64,000 nucleotides of DNA from Planctomycetota bacterium (GTDB lineage: Bacteria > Planctomycetota > B15-G4). A program made the translations under genes and the position numbers. The stretch lies in NCBI GenBank assembly GCA_029259745.1, contig JAJDEO010000020.1, forward strand, positions 186,001 through 250,000, read 5' to 3'. Positions within the stretch are counted from its first letter, which is position 1; every line of letters starts with the position of its first letter. Positions 43,126-52,842 of the stretch are shown in pieces. The notes under the pieces are model-generated. The model made no database searches. It was given only the letters and a program-made list of their open reading frames with translations, and had not been told where the DNA came from.

Positions 43126-46100
43126 TCACCCGGGTGAGGCGTTGCCGTAGCCGCCGCCGCCGGGTGTTTCCACAAGTACCGACCGCGGTGTGATCGTGAT
43201 CGTGCCTGCGCTTCCCGCAGACCCTCCGGCGAGTCCGAAGGGACGGGTGCGGCGCCGCTCGCCGAGGAACGACACCTCGAGCGGGCGCAGGAACTCGATC
43301 TCGCGCACGACGCCGTCGCCGCCGCGTCGCTCGCCGTCACCGCCCGATCCGGCGCGGATCGCGAAGCGACGCACGACAACCGGGTAGCGGCTTTCGAGCA
43401 CCTCCACGTCCGTCAGCCGGGTGTTGGTCATGTGCGTGTGGACGGCCGAGGCGCCGGCGGCGCGCGGTGTCGCGCCGGCGCCCCCGCACAGCGTTTCGTA
43501 GTACGCGAACGTCGCGTCGCCGAAGGTCAGGTTGTTCATCGTCCCCTGGCAGGCAGCCTGCTCGCCGAGCGCCGCGAGCAGCACGTCGACGACGCGCTGG
43601 CTTGTCTCGACATTCCCACCCACGACGGCGGCGGGCGAACGCGGCGCGAGCAGACTTCCTTCGGGGATGCGGATGTCGAGCGGTCGCAGGCAGCCGGCGT
43701 TGAGCGGGATGGCCCGGCGTGCGAGCGTGCGGAAGACGTAGAGCACGGCCGCGATCGTGACGGCGCGCGGAGCGTTGCGGTTGCCGTTCTGTTGCGGCGA
43801 CGTGCCGGCGAAGTCGATGACGGCCCGGTCTCCTTCGCGCCTGATCTCGACGGCGATCCGCGAGCCGTCGTCGAGCGTGTCGAAAAAACTACCGGGGCGC
43901 AGCGTCGCGACGACGTCTTGCATGACCTCGGCGGCATTGTCGGCCACGAGTTCCATCCAACGCCCGACCGCGGCGAGGCCTGGCTGGGCCGGCGTCTCGA
44001 GTTCGGCGCAGAGTTCGTCGAGCAGCGCTGCGCCGGTTGTGTTCGCGGCGACCTGAGCGCGGAGGTCGCCGAGGCGTTCGGGGATGCCGCGGACGCCGCC
44101 GCCTTCGAAGTGGCCGACCAGCTTGTCGACGAGGAGTCGTCCGTCGCGCACGATCAGCTCGTGCGTGAAGAGCGCGCCTTCCTCGTGGATCGACGTCGAG
44201 TGCGCCGGCATCGAGCCAGGGACGATCCCACCGATGTCGGCGTGGTGGCCGCGGTTGGCGACGAAGAACGCGAGCGTGTCGTCGCGGAAGACGGGCGTGA
44301 TCACCGTGAGGTCGGGCAGGTGCGATCCGCCCGCATAGGGATCGTTCGTGAGCCAGGCGTCGCCGGCGCGCATCGTGCGCGCCGCGAGCAGTGAGCGCAC
44401 CGTGACGCCCATGGCGCCGAGGTGCACCGGAATGTGTGGGGCGTTCGCGACGAGCTGGCCTTCGCCATCGAAGACGGCGCAGGAAAAGTCGAGGCGCTCT
44501 TTGATGTTCGTCGAATGGGCGACGCGCCGGAGCTGATCGCCCATGCGCACGGCGATCGCCATGAAGCGATGCGACATGACCTCGAGACCGAGCGGGTCGC
44601 GCGGTTGCGGATCACTGAGGGCCGAGAGTGCTGAGTGTCGGCGGCCGTCGCGTTCGAGAATCACGTGGCCGTGGTGGTCGATGCGAGCATGCCAGTGGGG
44701 AGCGACGACGACCGTGGCGAGGTCGTCGACGATCAGTGCCGGGCCGCTGAGCGTCGCGCCGGGGGCGAGGTCGCACTGCCGATACACCGGGCGCTCGATC
44801 GTACGCGTCGCGACGATTGCTGGCGCTTGCTCATGGGCCTCGGCGGCGTGCGGTGTCGCGTGCATCTCGGGTGGCGCCAGCTTCGTGGTCCGCCCGATGG
44901 CGGCCACGCGCGCCGTCGTGATCTCGAGCGCGGCGTCGGTGGGAGCGAAGCCGAAGCGACGTCGATGTTCCGCTGTGAACTCCTCGCGCCACGCCGGCGT
45001 CCAGGCGACGGTGATGGTGTCGTCCGTGCCGGCCGTGCGCGCGTCGATCGAAAGCTCGAACGTCGGGTCGTCCACTCCTTGTGTGGCGATCGCGCGGCGT
45101 GCGCACTCAAGCGGGAGCTCGACGTCGACGGCGCCCGCGTCGTCCTCCGGCTCGACACGGATCGGCCCCACGCTGACGACCTCGTGGTGCACGATGTCGG
45201 CCAGTCCCATGCCATAGGCCGACAGCACGCCGGCGAACGGTGGCACGATGACGGTGGTGACGCCGAGGCGTTCGGCGATCGCGCAGGCGTGTTGACCCGC
45301 CGCACCACCGAACGCGCAGAGGGCGTCGCCGCGCACGTCGTGTCCGCGCGCCGTGGCGACGCGCCGGATCGCGGCGGCCATCGTCTCGTCGGCCAGCGTG
45401 AGAAAGGCCGCGGCCGTTTGTTCAGCGCTCGCGCCGTCGACGGCGAGTTCGGAGAGGCGCGCCCGTGCGGCATCGACGTCGAGCGCGAGGTGCGGGAAGT
45501 GCTCGGGACGCAGGTTGCCGACGACGAGGTTGGCGTCCGTGATCGTGGCCGGACCTCCGCGGCCATAGCACGCCGGCCCGGGATCGGCACCGGCGCTCTG
45601 CGGACCGACGAGATAGCGGCCGTCCTGGTGTCGGAGGATCGAGCCGCCGCCGGCCGCAACCGTTTCGACGGACAGCATGGGTGCGCGCAGCCGAACCCCG
45701 TCGACGACGGTTTCGAACGTGCGCGCGCAGACGCCGTCGTGGACGCGGCAGACGTCCGTGGACGTGCCGCCCATGTCGAGCCCGACGACCGAACGCACAC
45801 CGGCCCGGCGCGCGGTTTCAGCCACGGCGACGACGCCACCGGCCGGGCCCGAGAGAACGGCATCCTTGCCAGACACCGCGTGCGCGTCGGCGAGGCCACC
45901 GGACGACTGCATGAAGAGCGCCCGACTCGACGGTGCTGCTGCCTGCACGGCATCGACGAAGCGTCGCAGGAGCGGCGTGAGGTAGGCGTCGGCGACGGTG
46001 GTGTCACCGCGTCCCACGGCGCCGATCTGCGGCGCGACCTCGTGTGACAGGGCGACGTGCCGATAGCCCGCGGCGCGTGCGAGTTCGCCGATGCGGCGCT

Positions 46101-46566
46101 CGTGCTCGGGGTACGCGTGGGCATGCAGCAGGACGACAGCCACACAGTCGAACCCTTCGAGCGCCGCGCGCACGTCGTCGTCGCGCAGCGGCGTGCGCAC
46201 CGTGCCGTCGGCGAGCACGCGCTCGTCGAGTTCGCGCACCTCGGCCGCCAGCGACTCGCGCTTCACGATGTCGAGCGCGAAGATGTCGGGCCGATCCTGG
46301 TGACCGATCTCGAGGAGATCTGCGAAGCCGCGCGTGATCAGCAGCAAGACGCGTTCGCCGCGCCGCTCGAGCAGCGCGTTCGTCGCGACGGTTGTGCCCA
46401 TGCGCAGCTCGCTCACCTCGCGCCCCTCGAGGGCATCGATCGCCACGGGCCGTTCGTTCCGTCCGCGCGCGTTGAGAAGCTTCTCGACGTGCACAGCGCC
46501 GCTGGCGTCGACGCGCACGACGTCCGTGAACGTTCCGCCTTGGTCGATGAACACGCGCTCGGGCAT
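43126..46566 (-). CDS. Fused hydantoinase / 5-oxoprolinase (HyuA-HyuB)
   Basis: ATP-dependent ring-opening enzyme: 5-oxoproline to glutamate, or N-methylhydantoin to N-carbamoylsarcosine. The 1146-residue protein joins both halves. HyuA (1-about 645) has '[16 protein letters not shown]', the phosphate-binding start, and '[16 protein letters not shown]'. HyuB (about 650-1146) starts '[21 protein letters not shown]', then '[27 protein letters not shown]'-type and '[20 protein letters not shown]' segments. Bacteria often keep HyuA and HyuB as two genes; the fusion is the eukaryotic 5-oxoprolinase layout. The start ATG 46566 gives the usual N-terminus. Which lactam it opens is not shown. Lies 130 bases after the methyltransferase terminator. 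Confidence 0.92.
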   Translation of the reverse strand: MPERVFIDQGGTFTDVVRVDASGAVHVEKLLNARGRNERPVAIDALEGREVSELRMGTTVATNALLERRGERVLLLITRGFADLLEIGHQDRPDIFALDIVKRESLAAEVRELDERVLADGTVRTPLRDDDVRAALEGFDCVAVVLLHAHAYPEHERRIGELARAAGYRHVALSHEVAPQIGAVGRGDTTVADAYLTPLLRRFVDAVQAAAPSSRALFMQSSGGLADAHAVSGKDAVLSGPAGGVVAVAETARRAGVRSVVGLDMGGTSTDVCRVHDGVCARTFETVVDGVRLRAPMLSVETVAAGGGSILRHQDGRYLVGPQSAGADPGPACYGRGGPATITDANLVVGNLRPEHFPHLALDVDAARARLSELAVDGASAEQTAAAFLTLADETMAAAIRRVATARGHDVRGDALCAFGGAAGQHACAIAERLGVTTVIVPPFAGVLSAYGMGLADIVHHEVVSVGPIRVEPEDDAGAVDVELPLECARRAIATQGVDDPTFELSIDARTAGTDDTITVAWTPAWREEFTAEHRRRFGFAPTDAALEITTARVAAIGRTTKLAPPEMHATPHAAEAHEQAPAIVATRTIERPVYRQCDLAPGATLSGPALIVDDLATVVVAPHWHARIDHHGHVILERDGRRHSALSALSDPQPRDPLGLEVMSHRFMAIAVRMGDQLRRVAHSTNIKERLDFSCAVFDGEGQLVANAPHIPVHLGAMGVTVRSLLAARTMRAGDAWLTNDPYAGGSHLPDLTVITPVFRDDTLAFFVANRGHHADIGGIVPGSMPAHSTSIHEEGALFTHELIVRDGRLLVDKLVGHFEGGGVRGIPERLGDLRAQVAANTTGAALLDELCAELETPAQPGLAAVGRWMELVADNAAEVMQDVVATLRPGSFFDTLDDGSRIAVEIRREGDRAVIDFAGTSPQQNGNRNAPRAVTIAAVLYVFRTLARRAIPLNAGCLRPLDIRIPEGSLLAPRSPAAVVGGNVETSQRVVDVLLAALGEQAACQGTMNNLTFGDATFAYYETLCGGAGATPRAAGASAVHTHMTNTRLTDVEVLESRYPVVVRRFAIRAGSGGDGERRGGDGVVREIEFLRPLEVSFLGERRRTRPFGLAGGSAGSAGTITITPRSVLVETPGGGGYGNASPG

Positions 46567-46615
46567 CGCGGCATTGTGGCCTCGTGGCGACGGCGCGCAC
46601 GACCCCTTCGCACAG

Positions 46616-46653
46616 AAAAGCCCCCGTCACGCGACTGCTCGCGCAACGAGGGC
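46616..46653 (-). terminator. Intrinsic terminator after the methyltransferase gene
   Basis: On the minus strand GCCCTCGT (46653-46646) pairs with ACGGGGGC (46627-46620), eight pairs including one T-G. The loop contains a further GCG/CGC stem, and a TTTT run follows (46619-46616). It lies 44 bases past the methyltransferase stop. This is the clearest Rho-independent terminator in the window. Confidence 0.65.
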
Positions 46654-46696
46654 AGTGGCCCCTCGAGCCGTCCGCTCCCTCGCGTTCCCGCGGCCT

Positions 46697-47662
46697 TCAG
46701 TTTCTGGCGATGTCGATCCAGGCGATCGCGCCGGTCTCGTCGTGGTCGATGCGTGTCGTGACGCCCGCGATCCCAGCGGCGAGGCGCTGCATGTCGCGGT
46801 CGTCGCGGTAGACGAGCTGCCAGTCCATGAACGTCTCCATGAAGCCCACGCACGAGCAGCGCGGCGTGAAGTTCGCGACGAGCAGGCGCCCGCCGGGGCG
46901 CAGCATCGAGACGAGGCGCGCTGTGAGCTTCCTTGCCGCACGTTCCTCGAGGTAGTCGTAGAGACCGGCTGACCAGATCAGATCGAACTCGCCGGGGATC
47001 GCGCGCCCCGCGATCAGGTGACGGATGTCGGCCCGCATCGTCGTGACTCGTCGCCCCGCGTTCTCGCGCTCCACCAGCGCGAGGCTCTCGACGTCCTGGT
47101 CGAGCGCGACGACGCCTGCCGTTCCCGTGCGGATCGCCACGCTGCGCTCGGCTTCCCGCAGATGCCCGCAGGCCACCGACAAGGCGCCGATCGCGCCCCG
47201 CTGTTCCGCGAAGGCGTCGATCTCGGCGACGATGTGATCGAGGCGGCGACGTACCGCAGCGGCGGGCTCGACGGCGACCGCCGCGCGATGGACGGCCGTG
47301 CCGATCGGCGTGCAGTCGTCGGGCAGCGAGCGCCCGTCGCGATAGATGAAGTCGATCACTTCGGCGTCGCCTGCGTATCCGCGCGGACGCGTGCAGGAGC
47401 GGCGGATCAAAGGGTCTTCTTGGAGAAGCGAGCGCAGCGGATGGGCTCGCGCGGCGTTGCGAAAGCGCTCCCAGTCGAGCGTCGAGCGTGCGCTGCGGAC
47501 GGCATCGAGACACTCGAAGAGCAGAGCCATCCCGCCGCTGACGTCGCCGGACGCGATGGCGTGCGCCGGTCCGCGCAGGCTGGCGTCGACGTCGTCGCAG
47601 AGCTGCGCGATCGATGGGGCGAGTACAGAAGGTGTGGTCTGTGCTGAAGCGAGATTGGTCAT
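46697..47662 (-). CDS. PhcB-like SAM-dependent methyltransferase
   Basis: The 321-residue protein has an N-terminal helical part with 'HPLRSLLQEDPLIRRSCTRPRGYAGDAEVIDFIY' in that order (two segments of it are 'HPLRSLLQEDP' and 'RPRGYAGDA'). I recall this from proteins annotated as 3-hydroxypalmitate methyl-ester synthases (PhcB group). The methyltransferase half has 'ALSVACGHLREAE' (SAM loop), 'VVALDQDVESL' and 'FDLIWSAGLYDYL'. PhcB in Ralstonia makes the quorum signal 3-OH PAME, but many family members have other roles, and no phcSR genes are nearby. ATG 47662 begins the family-like region; the upstream open frame is Arg-rich. Ends with a good terminator. Confidence 0.75.
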   Translation of the reverse strand: MTNLASAQTTPSVLAPSIAQLCDDVDASLRGPAHAIASGDVSGGMALLFECLDAVRSARSTLDWERFRNAARAHPLRSLLQEDPLIRRSCTRPRGYAGDAEVIDFIYRDGRSLPDDCTPIGTAVHRAAVAVEPAAAVRRRLDHIVAEIDAFAEQRGAIGALSVACGHLREAERSVAIRTGTAGVVALDQDVESLALVERENAGRRVTTMRADIRHLIAGRAIPGEFDLIWSAGLYDYLEERAARKLTARLVSMLRPGGRLLVANFTPRCSCVGFMETFMDWQLVYRDDRDMQRLAAGIAGVTTRIDHDETGAIAWIDIARN

Positions 47663-48034
47663 GTCAGTGGTGTTCGCTGAGGTTGCGATGAGTGCGCTTC
47701 TTCGGCAGCGTCGCCGAGTCGACGTGGCGCGCCGCAGGCGTTCTGCAACGCACACCGCACGCAGTTCTTGCAGCTCGTATCGAGATCGCAGCGGCGATCG
47801 GGAGGACTGCTGCGAGCCCTCTTCCACACTGGCCAGCGAAGTAGGGCGGAGGTTTTCGTGAAGAAAATCTGCGGCTCTCTCGCCGCACTCCCTGCGTCTC
47901 CCCAGCAGCTCGCGATGAGTGAGACTCCGGGTTGTCCATGGACGCTCGTCGCGAGGTCGTGACTGGGGCTGCAGCCTCGGCCGCGGGCGATCGTTCGTGA
48001 ACGCCGGGGCGAGCACGAGCGGAGCAGCGGTCAG
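47663..48034. repeat. Methyltransferase upstream region with dispersed element R6
   Basis: No gene is recognisable here. Element R6 occupies about 47933-48002. Its left end CCATGGACGCTCGTCGCGAGG (47936 on) is close to the core of the other copies, and its right end GCGATCGTTCGTGAAC (47987-48002) is imperfectly complementary, giving a hairpin of about 70 bases. The rest (47663-47930) must contain the methyltransferase promoter, which I could not pick out. Confidence 0.5.
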
Positions 48035-48478
48035 GTGACGGACGACACGCACGAGATCCCGGTGAACAGCCTGTTGAAGAACTGTTCCGAGCGCGACGTG
48101 ACCGGCAGGTCGACCTCGACGCACGCTGTGCTGGCCACCCGGCCCTCGCCGCCGACCTCCGCGTCGTCGCCGCGGATGCCGACGTGCCCGCGAGCTGCTC
48201 GCTGCGTTCGACCTTGGCGGCGAGGCGACCGACGTCTCCGCCTTTCACGGCAGGGAGGCGCGTTACGAAGTGCGGCGCCAGCTCGCCGAGGCGGGATGGG
48301 GCTCGCGCTGAAAGTGCTGCGCTCCGAAGCGGGCCACGCGAGTGGGCCGCATGAGCGGCGCCCCCTCGAAGGGCAGTCGTTCCGGGACATCGGTCGGGCA
48401 CTCGACCGCAGCGAGAACGCGGCACAGTCGTTGCACGCCCCGGCGCTCGTCCAGCTCGGAGAACTCTTCGGGCGCTGA
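48035..48478 (+). pseudogene. Decayed kinase / sigma-factor remnant
   Basis: No single frame makes sense, but protein-like pieces follow one another in three frames. 48100-48190 reads 'DRQVDLDARCAGHPALAADL', like the N-domain of planctomycete kinases. 48189-48311 reads 'RELLAAFDLGGEATDVSAFH' then 'RYEVRRQLAEAGWGS', the start of a kinase glycine loop, and stops. 48310-48478, in the first frame, ends 'PLEGQSFRDIGRALDRSENA', 'AQSLHAPALVQLGELFGR', resembling sigma region 4. So the kinase core and most of the sigma factor are gone. Two or more frameshifts plus a deletion are needed. Identification is by eye on short stretches. Confidence 0.45.
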
Positions 48479-48552
48479 GCGATCATCGCGCTGCGGCTAC
48501 GCGCGCGGTATCCTCCGGCTCCTCGGTCCCCCTTCTCTCAGCGAGTCGTCCC

Positions 48553-48879
48553 ATGGGTCTCTTCTGCCAGAACTGCGGCGTCGACATGCAAGGTCCGGGC
48601 AAGACGTTCTACGGCAACGTCATCTGCAGCGACAACTGCCAGAAGGTCCTCGCCGAACGCGTGTACTTCCGCGACGACCCGCCGGAGCCTGGTTCGGAGT
48701 GGTTCTGTCCGCACTGTGGGTCGACGAACCCACTCGGCGATCCGAAGGACGCCATGCGCCCGAACTGCACGACGTGCAAGAAGCCGCTCGACCCTTCGAG
48801 CGCAGCGCCGCCGAAGAAAAAGGGCTGCCTCGTGATCGCGATGCCGATGCTCGCGGCCGCGGCGTGGTGGATGGTCTGA
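48553..48879 (+). CDS. Double zinc-ribbon membrane protein
   Basis: The 108-residue product has two four-Cys sites: Cys5, Cys8, Cys25, Cys29 ('FCQNCG' and 'ICSDNCQ') and Cys52, Cys55, Cys72, Cys75 ('FCPHCGS' and 'NCTTCKK'). A basic 'KKKGC' leads into one C-terminal helix (about 88-106), so it is likely tail-anchored with the ribbons in the cytoplasm. No enzyme motif. A TATCCT box at 48509-48514 could be its -10. It converges on the next gene with only 10 bases between stops. Confidence 0.75.
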   Translation: MGLFCQNCGVDMQGPGKTFYGNVICSDNCQKVLAERVYFRDDPPEPGSEWFCPHCGSTNPLGDPKDAMRPNCTTCKKPLDPSSAAPPKKKGCLVIAMPMLAAAAWWMV

Positions 48880-48889
48880 ACCGACTCGC

Positions 48890-50188
48890 TCAGCTGCTCG
48901 GCTGGATGATGAAGTCGTCGAACACGGCCTGCACGGGGTTGGTTCCCATCGCGCGGACGGCGGCGTTGAGCTCGAGAAGGTTCTCGCGCGTCAGCCAGAT
49001 CACGTGTTCGTTCGGCTGGACGTTCGTGCCGTAGGGGTAGGCGACGCCCGGCGTGCTCGTCATCTCGATGTGGTTGCCGAGGATGTGCGTGAGCGGCTTG
49101 TCGGCGACGAAGTCGACGAGGCGTTGGATGCTCGCCTGGTACTTCGCAAAGTTGCCTTGGCTGACGGCGCCGAAGATGAAGAGGAAGCCCGGGTAGAACG
49201 TGTCACCCGTGAAGAGCACGCCGGTCTTGCGATCGTAGACGGCGAGGCTCGCGTTGCTGTGGCCAGGGGCGGGGATCAAGTCGACCGAGCGGCAGGCGTC
49301 GAGTTCGAACGTCACGATCTCGTTGGGCCAGTTCTGGAAGCCGAAGAATGTCTGCACGGCCGTCGCGCCCGGTGACACGACCGTCGTGTTCGGGTTCCCG
49401 TTGAACTGGTTGTCGCCCGCGACGTGGTCGCCGTGCTCGTGCGTGTGCGCGACGACGAGGTCGGGCGTCGGGATGCCGTTGTCGGTGGCCCATTGCTGGA
49501 CCAGCCCGTTCACCGTGTTGGCGATCGGGATCCCGCCGGCCCCTGTGTCGAGCAGCAGCGCGCGGTCGGCGCCCATGAGCAGGTACATGAACGGCGCCTC
49601 GAAGTCCGTGCACATCGACTGGCGCAGGATGAAGAGGTCGTCGTCGTACTGTTCCACTTGAATCAACGGGTCGGTACCGCAGTTGACGCCGGAGATCCAC
49701 TGGGTCGGGATGAACCCGGCAGCCGGCGCGTCGGTGGCGACGCCGCGGACGGCATTCGAAGCCGCGAATCCCTTGGGACCCACGGCATCGCTGATCCACC
49801 ACTGGAAGGTGAAGTCCGTCCCGTCGACGAGTCCGCTGGGCCAGTTCGCGGTGAGTGACAGAGCGCCGCCCGGAGTGGTGACGAAGCCGCTCAGCACGAT
49901 GTCGGGTGACGGGACGAGGATCCCGCCCTTGAAGGGAGCACCGAGCGTGTCGAAGCCGACGACGAGGGTGGCAGCCGCGCTCGCCGCAGCGTCGCCCAGT
50001 GCGAGCGTGAGTTGCGTGTCGCCGACGAGCGAGCCCGTGCCGACGAGAACGGGGTTGCCGTTCGCGCCGACGAGCGCATTCCCGAGGTCGGTCCAGGGAT
50101 CGAACGAGTCGGCGCGGAGTGCGGGGGCCGTGAACGCGAGGGCGCAGGCGCCGGTTGCAAGGGCGCGGCGGAGTGAGAGGTTGCGCAC
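48890..50188 (-). CDS. Secreted metallo-beta-lactamase-fold hydrolase with N-terminal beta domain
   Basis: The 432-residue protein has a signal peptide ('LATGACALAFTAPALRA', cut near 25). Residues about 26-155 form a beta domain ('LGNALVGANGNPVLVGTGSL', 'FKGGILVPSPDIVLSG', 'GPKGFAASNAV') that I recall from many secreted planctomycete proteins. The MBL domain follows with His248-x-His250-x-His252-x-Asp254-His255 ('HTHEHGDH'), 'VDLIPAPGHSNASLAVYD' and 'GVLFTGDTFYPG'. Two-metal hydrolases of this fold cut esters, lactams, lactones or phosphodiesters; the substrate is unknown. GTG 50188 has GGAG seven bases upstream and yields the signal peptide. Element R4 lies in its promoter region. Confidence 0.85.
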   Translation of the reverse strand: MRNLSLRRALATGACALAFTAPALRADSFDPWTDLGNALVGANGNPVLVGTGSLVGDTQLTLALGDAAASAAATLVVGFDTLGAPFKGGILVPSPDIVLSGFVTTPGGALSLTANWPSGLVDGTDFTFQWWISDAVGPKGFAASNAVRGVATDAPAAGFIPTQWISGVNCGTDPLIQVEQYDDDLFILRQSMCTDFEAPFMYLLMGADRALLLDTGAGGIPIANTVNGLVQQWATDNGIPTPDLVVAHTHEHGDHVAGDNQFNGNPNTTVVSPGATAVQTFFGFQNWPNEIVTFELDACRSVDLIPAPGHSNASLAVYDRKTGVLFTGDTFYPGFLFIFGAVSQGNFAKYQASIQRLVDFVADKPLTHILGNHIEMTSTPGVAYPYGTNVQPNEHVIWLTRENLLELNAAVRAMGTNPVQAVFDDFIIQPSS

Positions 50189-50227
50189 AGGGTGTCTCCA
50201 CGGGATCGAGTGCCCTGACGATAACCC

Positions 50228-50316
50228 GGATCGTCGATTGACGATCGTCGCGAGGGTGCAGATGGGCCTTGCCAGGAAGGCAACCGTCCGTCGATCGTCC
50301 GCGATCACCGATTCAA
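50228..50316. repeat. Dispersed intergenic element, copy R4
   Basis: Between apaH and the MBL gene, both on the minus strand. The core GACGATCGTCGCGAG is exact at 50240-50254. The second half (CGTCCGTCGATCGTCCGCGATCACC region) is imperfectly complementary, and an inner TTGCC/GGCAA stem lies near 50269-50284. Its right end runs into the last codons of apaH, so it may form the apaH transcript end. Confidence 0.6.
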
Positions 50317-51128
50317 GAGGACTCGACGCGGGGCTGGCTGAAGACAGCGCGATCCTCGAGACGCACCGCCGTGAGCGCGTGGCCCCAGACGCAGCCGGTG
50401 TCCGTCGCCACGATGCCTTCCGCGAGGTGGAGCCCAAGGGCGGCCCAGTGACCGAAGACGATCTCGTGGTCGGCGCTGGCCCGCTGCGGAAACTCGAACC
50501 ACGGCACGAGGTCCTTCGGCATGTCCGTCAGAGTGCCCGTATAGCCCAGCGCGAGACGGCCGTCGCGGTGCAGCGCGCGCACACGCGTCAGGCCTGCGAG
50601 GATCGTCGCGCGATGTTCGCGCGGCGGCAGGTCGTCGCTCCAGGCGTCGGCGGGGCGGTCTGCGAGGGGCCGCGGGTCACCGTCGTTCAGAGTGGCGCTG
50701 ACCTCGTGCGCGAGAGCTGCTGCGCGTTCGGCGCTCCATGCGGGAAGCAGACCCGCGTGGACGAGCACCCGTGATCCTTCGCGGTGGAGCAGCGGTTGGG
50801 CGAGGAGCCAGCCGACGAGTTCGCGCCCGTCGTGAGCCCCGAAGACATCGCTGAACGTGTCCTTCGTCGACAGTTCGCGGACGCCGGCGGCGACGGCGAG
50901 CAGGTGCAGGTCGTGGTTTCCGAGCACCGTCGTGGCGCTGCCGTCGTCGACGGCCCGGCGGATCCAGCGCAGTGCCGCCAGTGATTCGGGACCGCGGTTG
51001 ACGAGATCGCCGACGAACCAGAGGCGGTCGCCGCGCGAAGGTTCGAAGGGCAGCGACGCGACGAGCTGCACGAGTGACTCGGCACAGCCCTGCACGTCCC
51101 CGATCGCGAATGTCGCCCGCTCGGTCAT
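50313..51128 (-). CDS. apaH: Symmetrical diadenosine tetraphosphatase ApaH
   Basis: ApaH splits Ap4A into two ADP and also removes Np4 caps from RNA. The 271-residue length is normal. Phosphoesterase motifs are in order: 'FAIGDVQGCAESL' (GDxQG), 'LWFVGDLVNRGPESL' (GDLVNRGP), 'TVLGNHDLHLLAVAAG' (GNHD), 'VHAGLLPAW' and, late, 'IVFGHWAALG' (GHW). The ATG at 51128 gives the family N-terminus; the frame open to 51488 lies over the promoter side of the divergent ppx. Neighbouring ppx, ppk1 and sixA make a phosphate-metabolism group. Confidence 0.95.
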   Translation of the reverse strand: MTERATFAIGDVQGCAESLVQLVASLPFEPSRGDRLWFVGDLVNRGPESLAALRWIRRAVDDGSATTVLGNHDLHLLAVAAGVRELSTKDTFSDVFGAHDGRELVGWLLAQPLLHREGSRVLVHAGLLPAWSAERAAALAHEVSATLNDGDPRPLADRPADAWSDDLPPREHRATILAGLTRVRALHRDGRLALGYTGTLTDMPKDLVPWFEFPQRASADHEIVFGHWAALGLHLAEGIVATDTGCVWGHALTAVRLEDRAVFSQPRVESS

Positions 51129-51228
51129 GGAGCAATCATGCGAAGACGCGCGCGTTGTCGAAAGAGGTTTTGATCGCCGTGCTCTGGGGGCTGATACTCG
51201 CGACACTGCGACCCAAGGAGTGTCGGTC

Positions 51229-52731
51229 TTGGAAACGATTGCTGCGATCGACCTCGGGTCGCACAGCTTCCACCTCATCGTGGCGCGCCTCGAAGACGGC
51301 CAGCCGCGCGTCGTCGACCGCATGCGGGAACGCGTGCGCCTTGCCGCCGGCCTCGACGAGCGCAAGCGCCTCGAGCCCGAGGCCATGGACCGTGCCGTCG
51401 CCTGCCTCGAACGCTTCGGGGAGCGCCTGCGTCCCTTCAACGGCACGAACGTCCGCGTCGTCGGAACGAACACGCTGCGGCGGGCCAAGAACTCCGCGAA
51501 GTTCCTCGAGCGCGCCAGCGAGGCGCTCGGCCATCGGATCGAGATCGTCTCGGGTGTCGAGGAGGCGCGCCTCGTCTACCTCGGTGTCGCGCACACGACG
51601 GAGGTCCCGCCCGGGCGCCGGCTCGTCATCGACATCGGTGGCGGGAGCACCGAGTGTATCCTCGGTGAAGGTTTCGAGATGGCGCGCGGCGAGAGTCTGC
51701 CGATCGGTTGCGTGCGCTTCGCTCGCGAGTTCTTCCCAGAGGGAAAGATTTCCGAGAAGCGCTTCGAAGCCTGCACGATCGCGGCCGAGCGCGAAGTGGC
51801 GGCGATCGCAGCCGACTTCCGCGAGCACTCGTGGAAGACGGCGATCGGAACCTCGGGGACGATCCGGGCTGTGCGCGACGTGCTCGTCGCGCAGGGCTGG
51901 AGTGGGGACGCGGACCATGCCGACGGTGTCCCGGCCGCCGGTCTGTCCAAGCTCGTCAAGCATGTCGTCGGGGCGGGACACGTCGAGAAGCTGAGTCTCG
52001 AAGGACTGTCGGACGAGCGTGCGCTCGTCTTCCCGGCCGGCGTCGCGATCCTCCAGGCCGTCGTGCGGCGTCTGCGGATCGAGCACCTCGAGATCGGGCG
52101 CGGTGCTCTGCGCGAAGGCTTGCTCTTCGATCTGCTCGGGCGCAAAGGCCACGAAGACGTGCGCGACCGCACCGTCGAGCAGCTGCAGTCGCGGTATCGC
52201 GTCGACATCCTCCAAGCGCAGCGCGTCCGCGACACGTCCATCGATCTGCTCGAGCGTGTCGCCAAGGCCTGGTCGATTCCGCGCCAGTTCCAGCGGCAGT
52301 ACCTGGGATGGGCGGCGCTCCTGCACGAGATGGGGCTGTCGGTTTCCCATAGCAGCTTCCATCACCACGGCGCCTACTTGGCCACCTATGGCGACCTGCC
52401 GGGCTTCACGTTCGAGGGCCAGCGCCTGCTCGCGGCACTGATCGGCGGACATCGGCGCAAGGTGCGCTCGGAGACGTTCGAGGGTCTGCGCATCGTCACG
52501 CCGCGCGAGGCGCTGCTGTTGTGCGTGATCCTGCGCATTGCCGTGCGGCTCCACCGTTCGCGTTCGGCCATCGCGTTGCCCGCGATCGACGCGCGCGCCG
52601 ACGGCTCGAAGCTGACGTTGCTCATCGATGCCGAGTGGGTGAAGGACAACCCGCTCACGCGCGCCGACCTCGAGGCCGAGGCGCGTCGGCTCGCTCAAGC
52701 CGACATCGAGTTGACGCTCGCCGAGGCCTGA
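51229..52731 (+). CDS. ppx: Exopolyphosphatase (Ppx/GppA family)
   Basis: Ppx removes terminal phosphate from polyphosphate; GppA relatives also hydrolyse pppGpp. The 500-residue product follows E. coli Ppx end to end: 'AAIDLGSHSFHLIVARLEDG', 'RVVGTNTLRRAKN', 'RLVIDIGGGSTECILGE', 'GTSGTIRAVRDV' and the C-terminal HD-like domain 'LLHEMGLSVSHSSFHHHGAY'. A TTG at 51229 is chosen because AAGGAG (51215-51220) lies eight bases ahead; a GTG at 51220 overlaps that box. The frame to 50857 shadows apaH. Convergent with ppk1 across element R5. Confidence 0.95.
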   Translation: METIAAIDLGSHSFHLIVARLEDGQPRVVDRMRERVRLAAGLDERKRLEPEAMDRAVACLERFGERLRPFNGTNVRVVGTNTLRRAKNSAKFLERASEALGHRIEIVSGVEEARLVYLGVAHTTEVPPGRRLVIDIGGGSTECILGEGFEMARGESLPIGCVRFAREFFPEGKISEKRFEACTIAAEREVAAIAADFREHSWKTAIGTSGTIRAVRDVLVAQGWSGDADHADGVPAAGLSKLVKHVVGAGHVEKLSLEGLSDERALVFPAGVAILQAVVRRLRIEHLEIGRGALREGLLFDLLGRKGHEDVRDRTVEQLQSRYRVDILQAQRVRDTSIDLLERVAKAWSIPRQFQRQYLGWAALLHEMGLSVSHSSFHHHGAYLATYGDLPGFTFEGQRLLAALIGGHRRKVRSETFEGLRIVTPREALLLCVILRIAVRLHRSRSAIALPAIDARADGSKLTLLIDAEWVKDNPLTRADLEAEARRLAQADIELTLAEA

Positions 52732-52752
52732 AGGCGTCGATCTAGCCCGCAC

Positions 52753-52836
52753 TATTCATGGAGAAGCGAGTGCGGCTGGGTCCGCAGGGCTGCGTCGAAC
52801 AAGCAGCTACACCCTCGCCAAGCTTCTCCGTGAATA
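52753..52836. repeat. Long hairpin between ppx and ppk1, element R5
   Basis: TATTCATGGAGAAGC (52753-52767) pairs with GCTTCTCCGTGAATA (52822-52836), 15 pairs with one T-G. The interior has a TGCGG/CCGCA hairpin (52771-52787) and GGGCTGCGTCGAAC (52788-52801), which recurs as GGGCTGTGTCGAAC in copy R3. It fills the 111-base gap between two converging genes and probably ends both transcripts. Confidence 0.72.
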
Positions 52837-52842
52837 ACCCCA

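Noticed and set aside
50857..51228. N-terminal extension of Ppx
   Set aside because: It is antisense to apaH, does not match the family, and a TTG with AAGGAG eight bases ahead gives the standard length.
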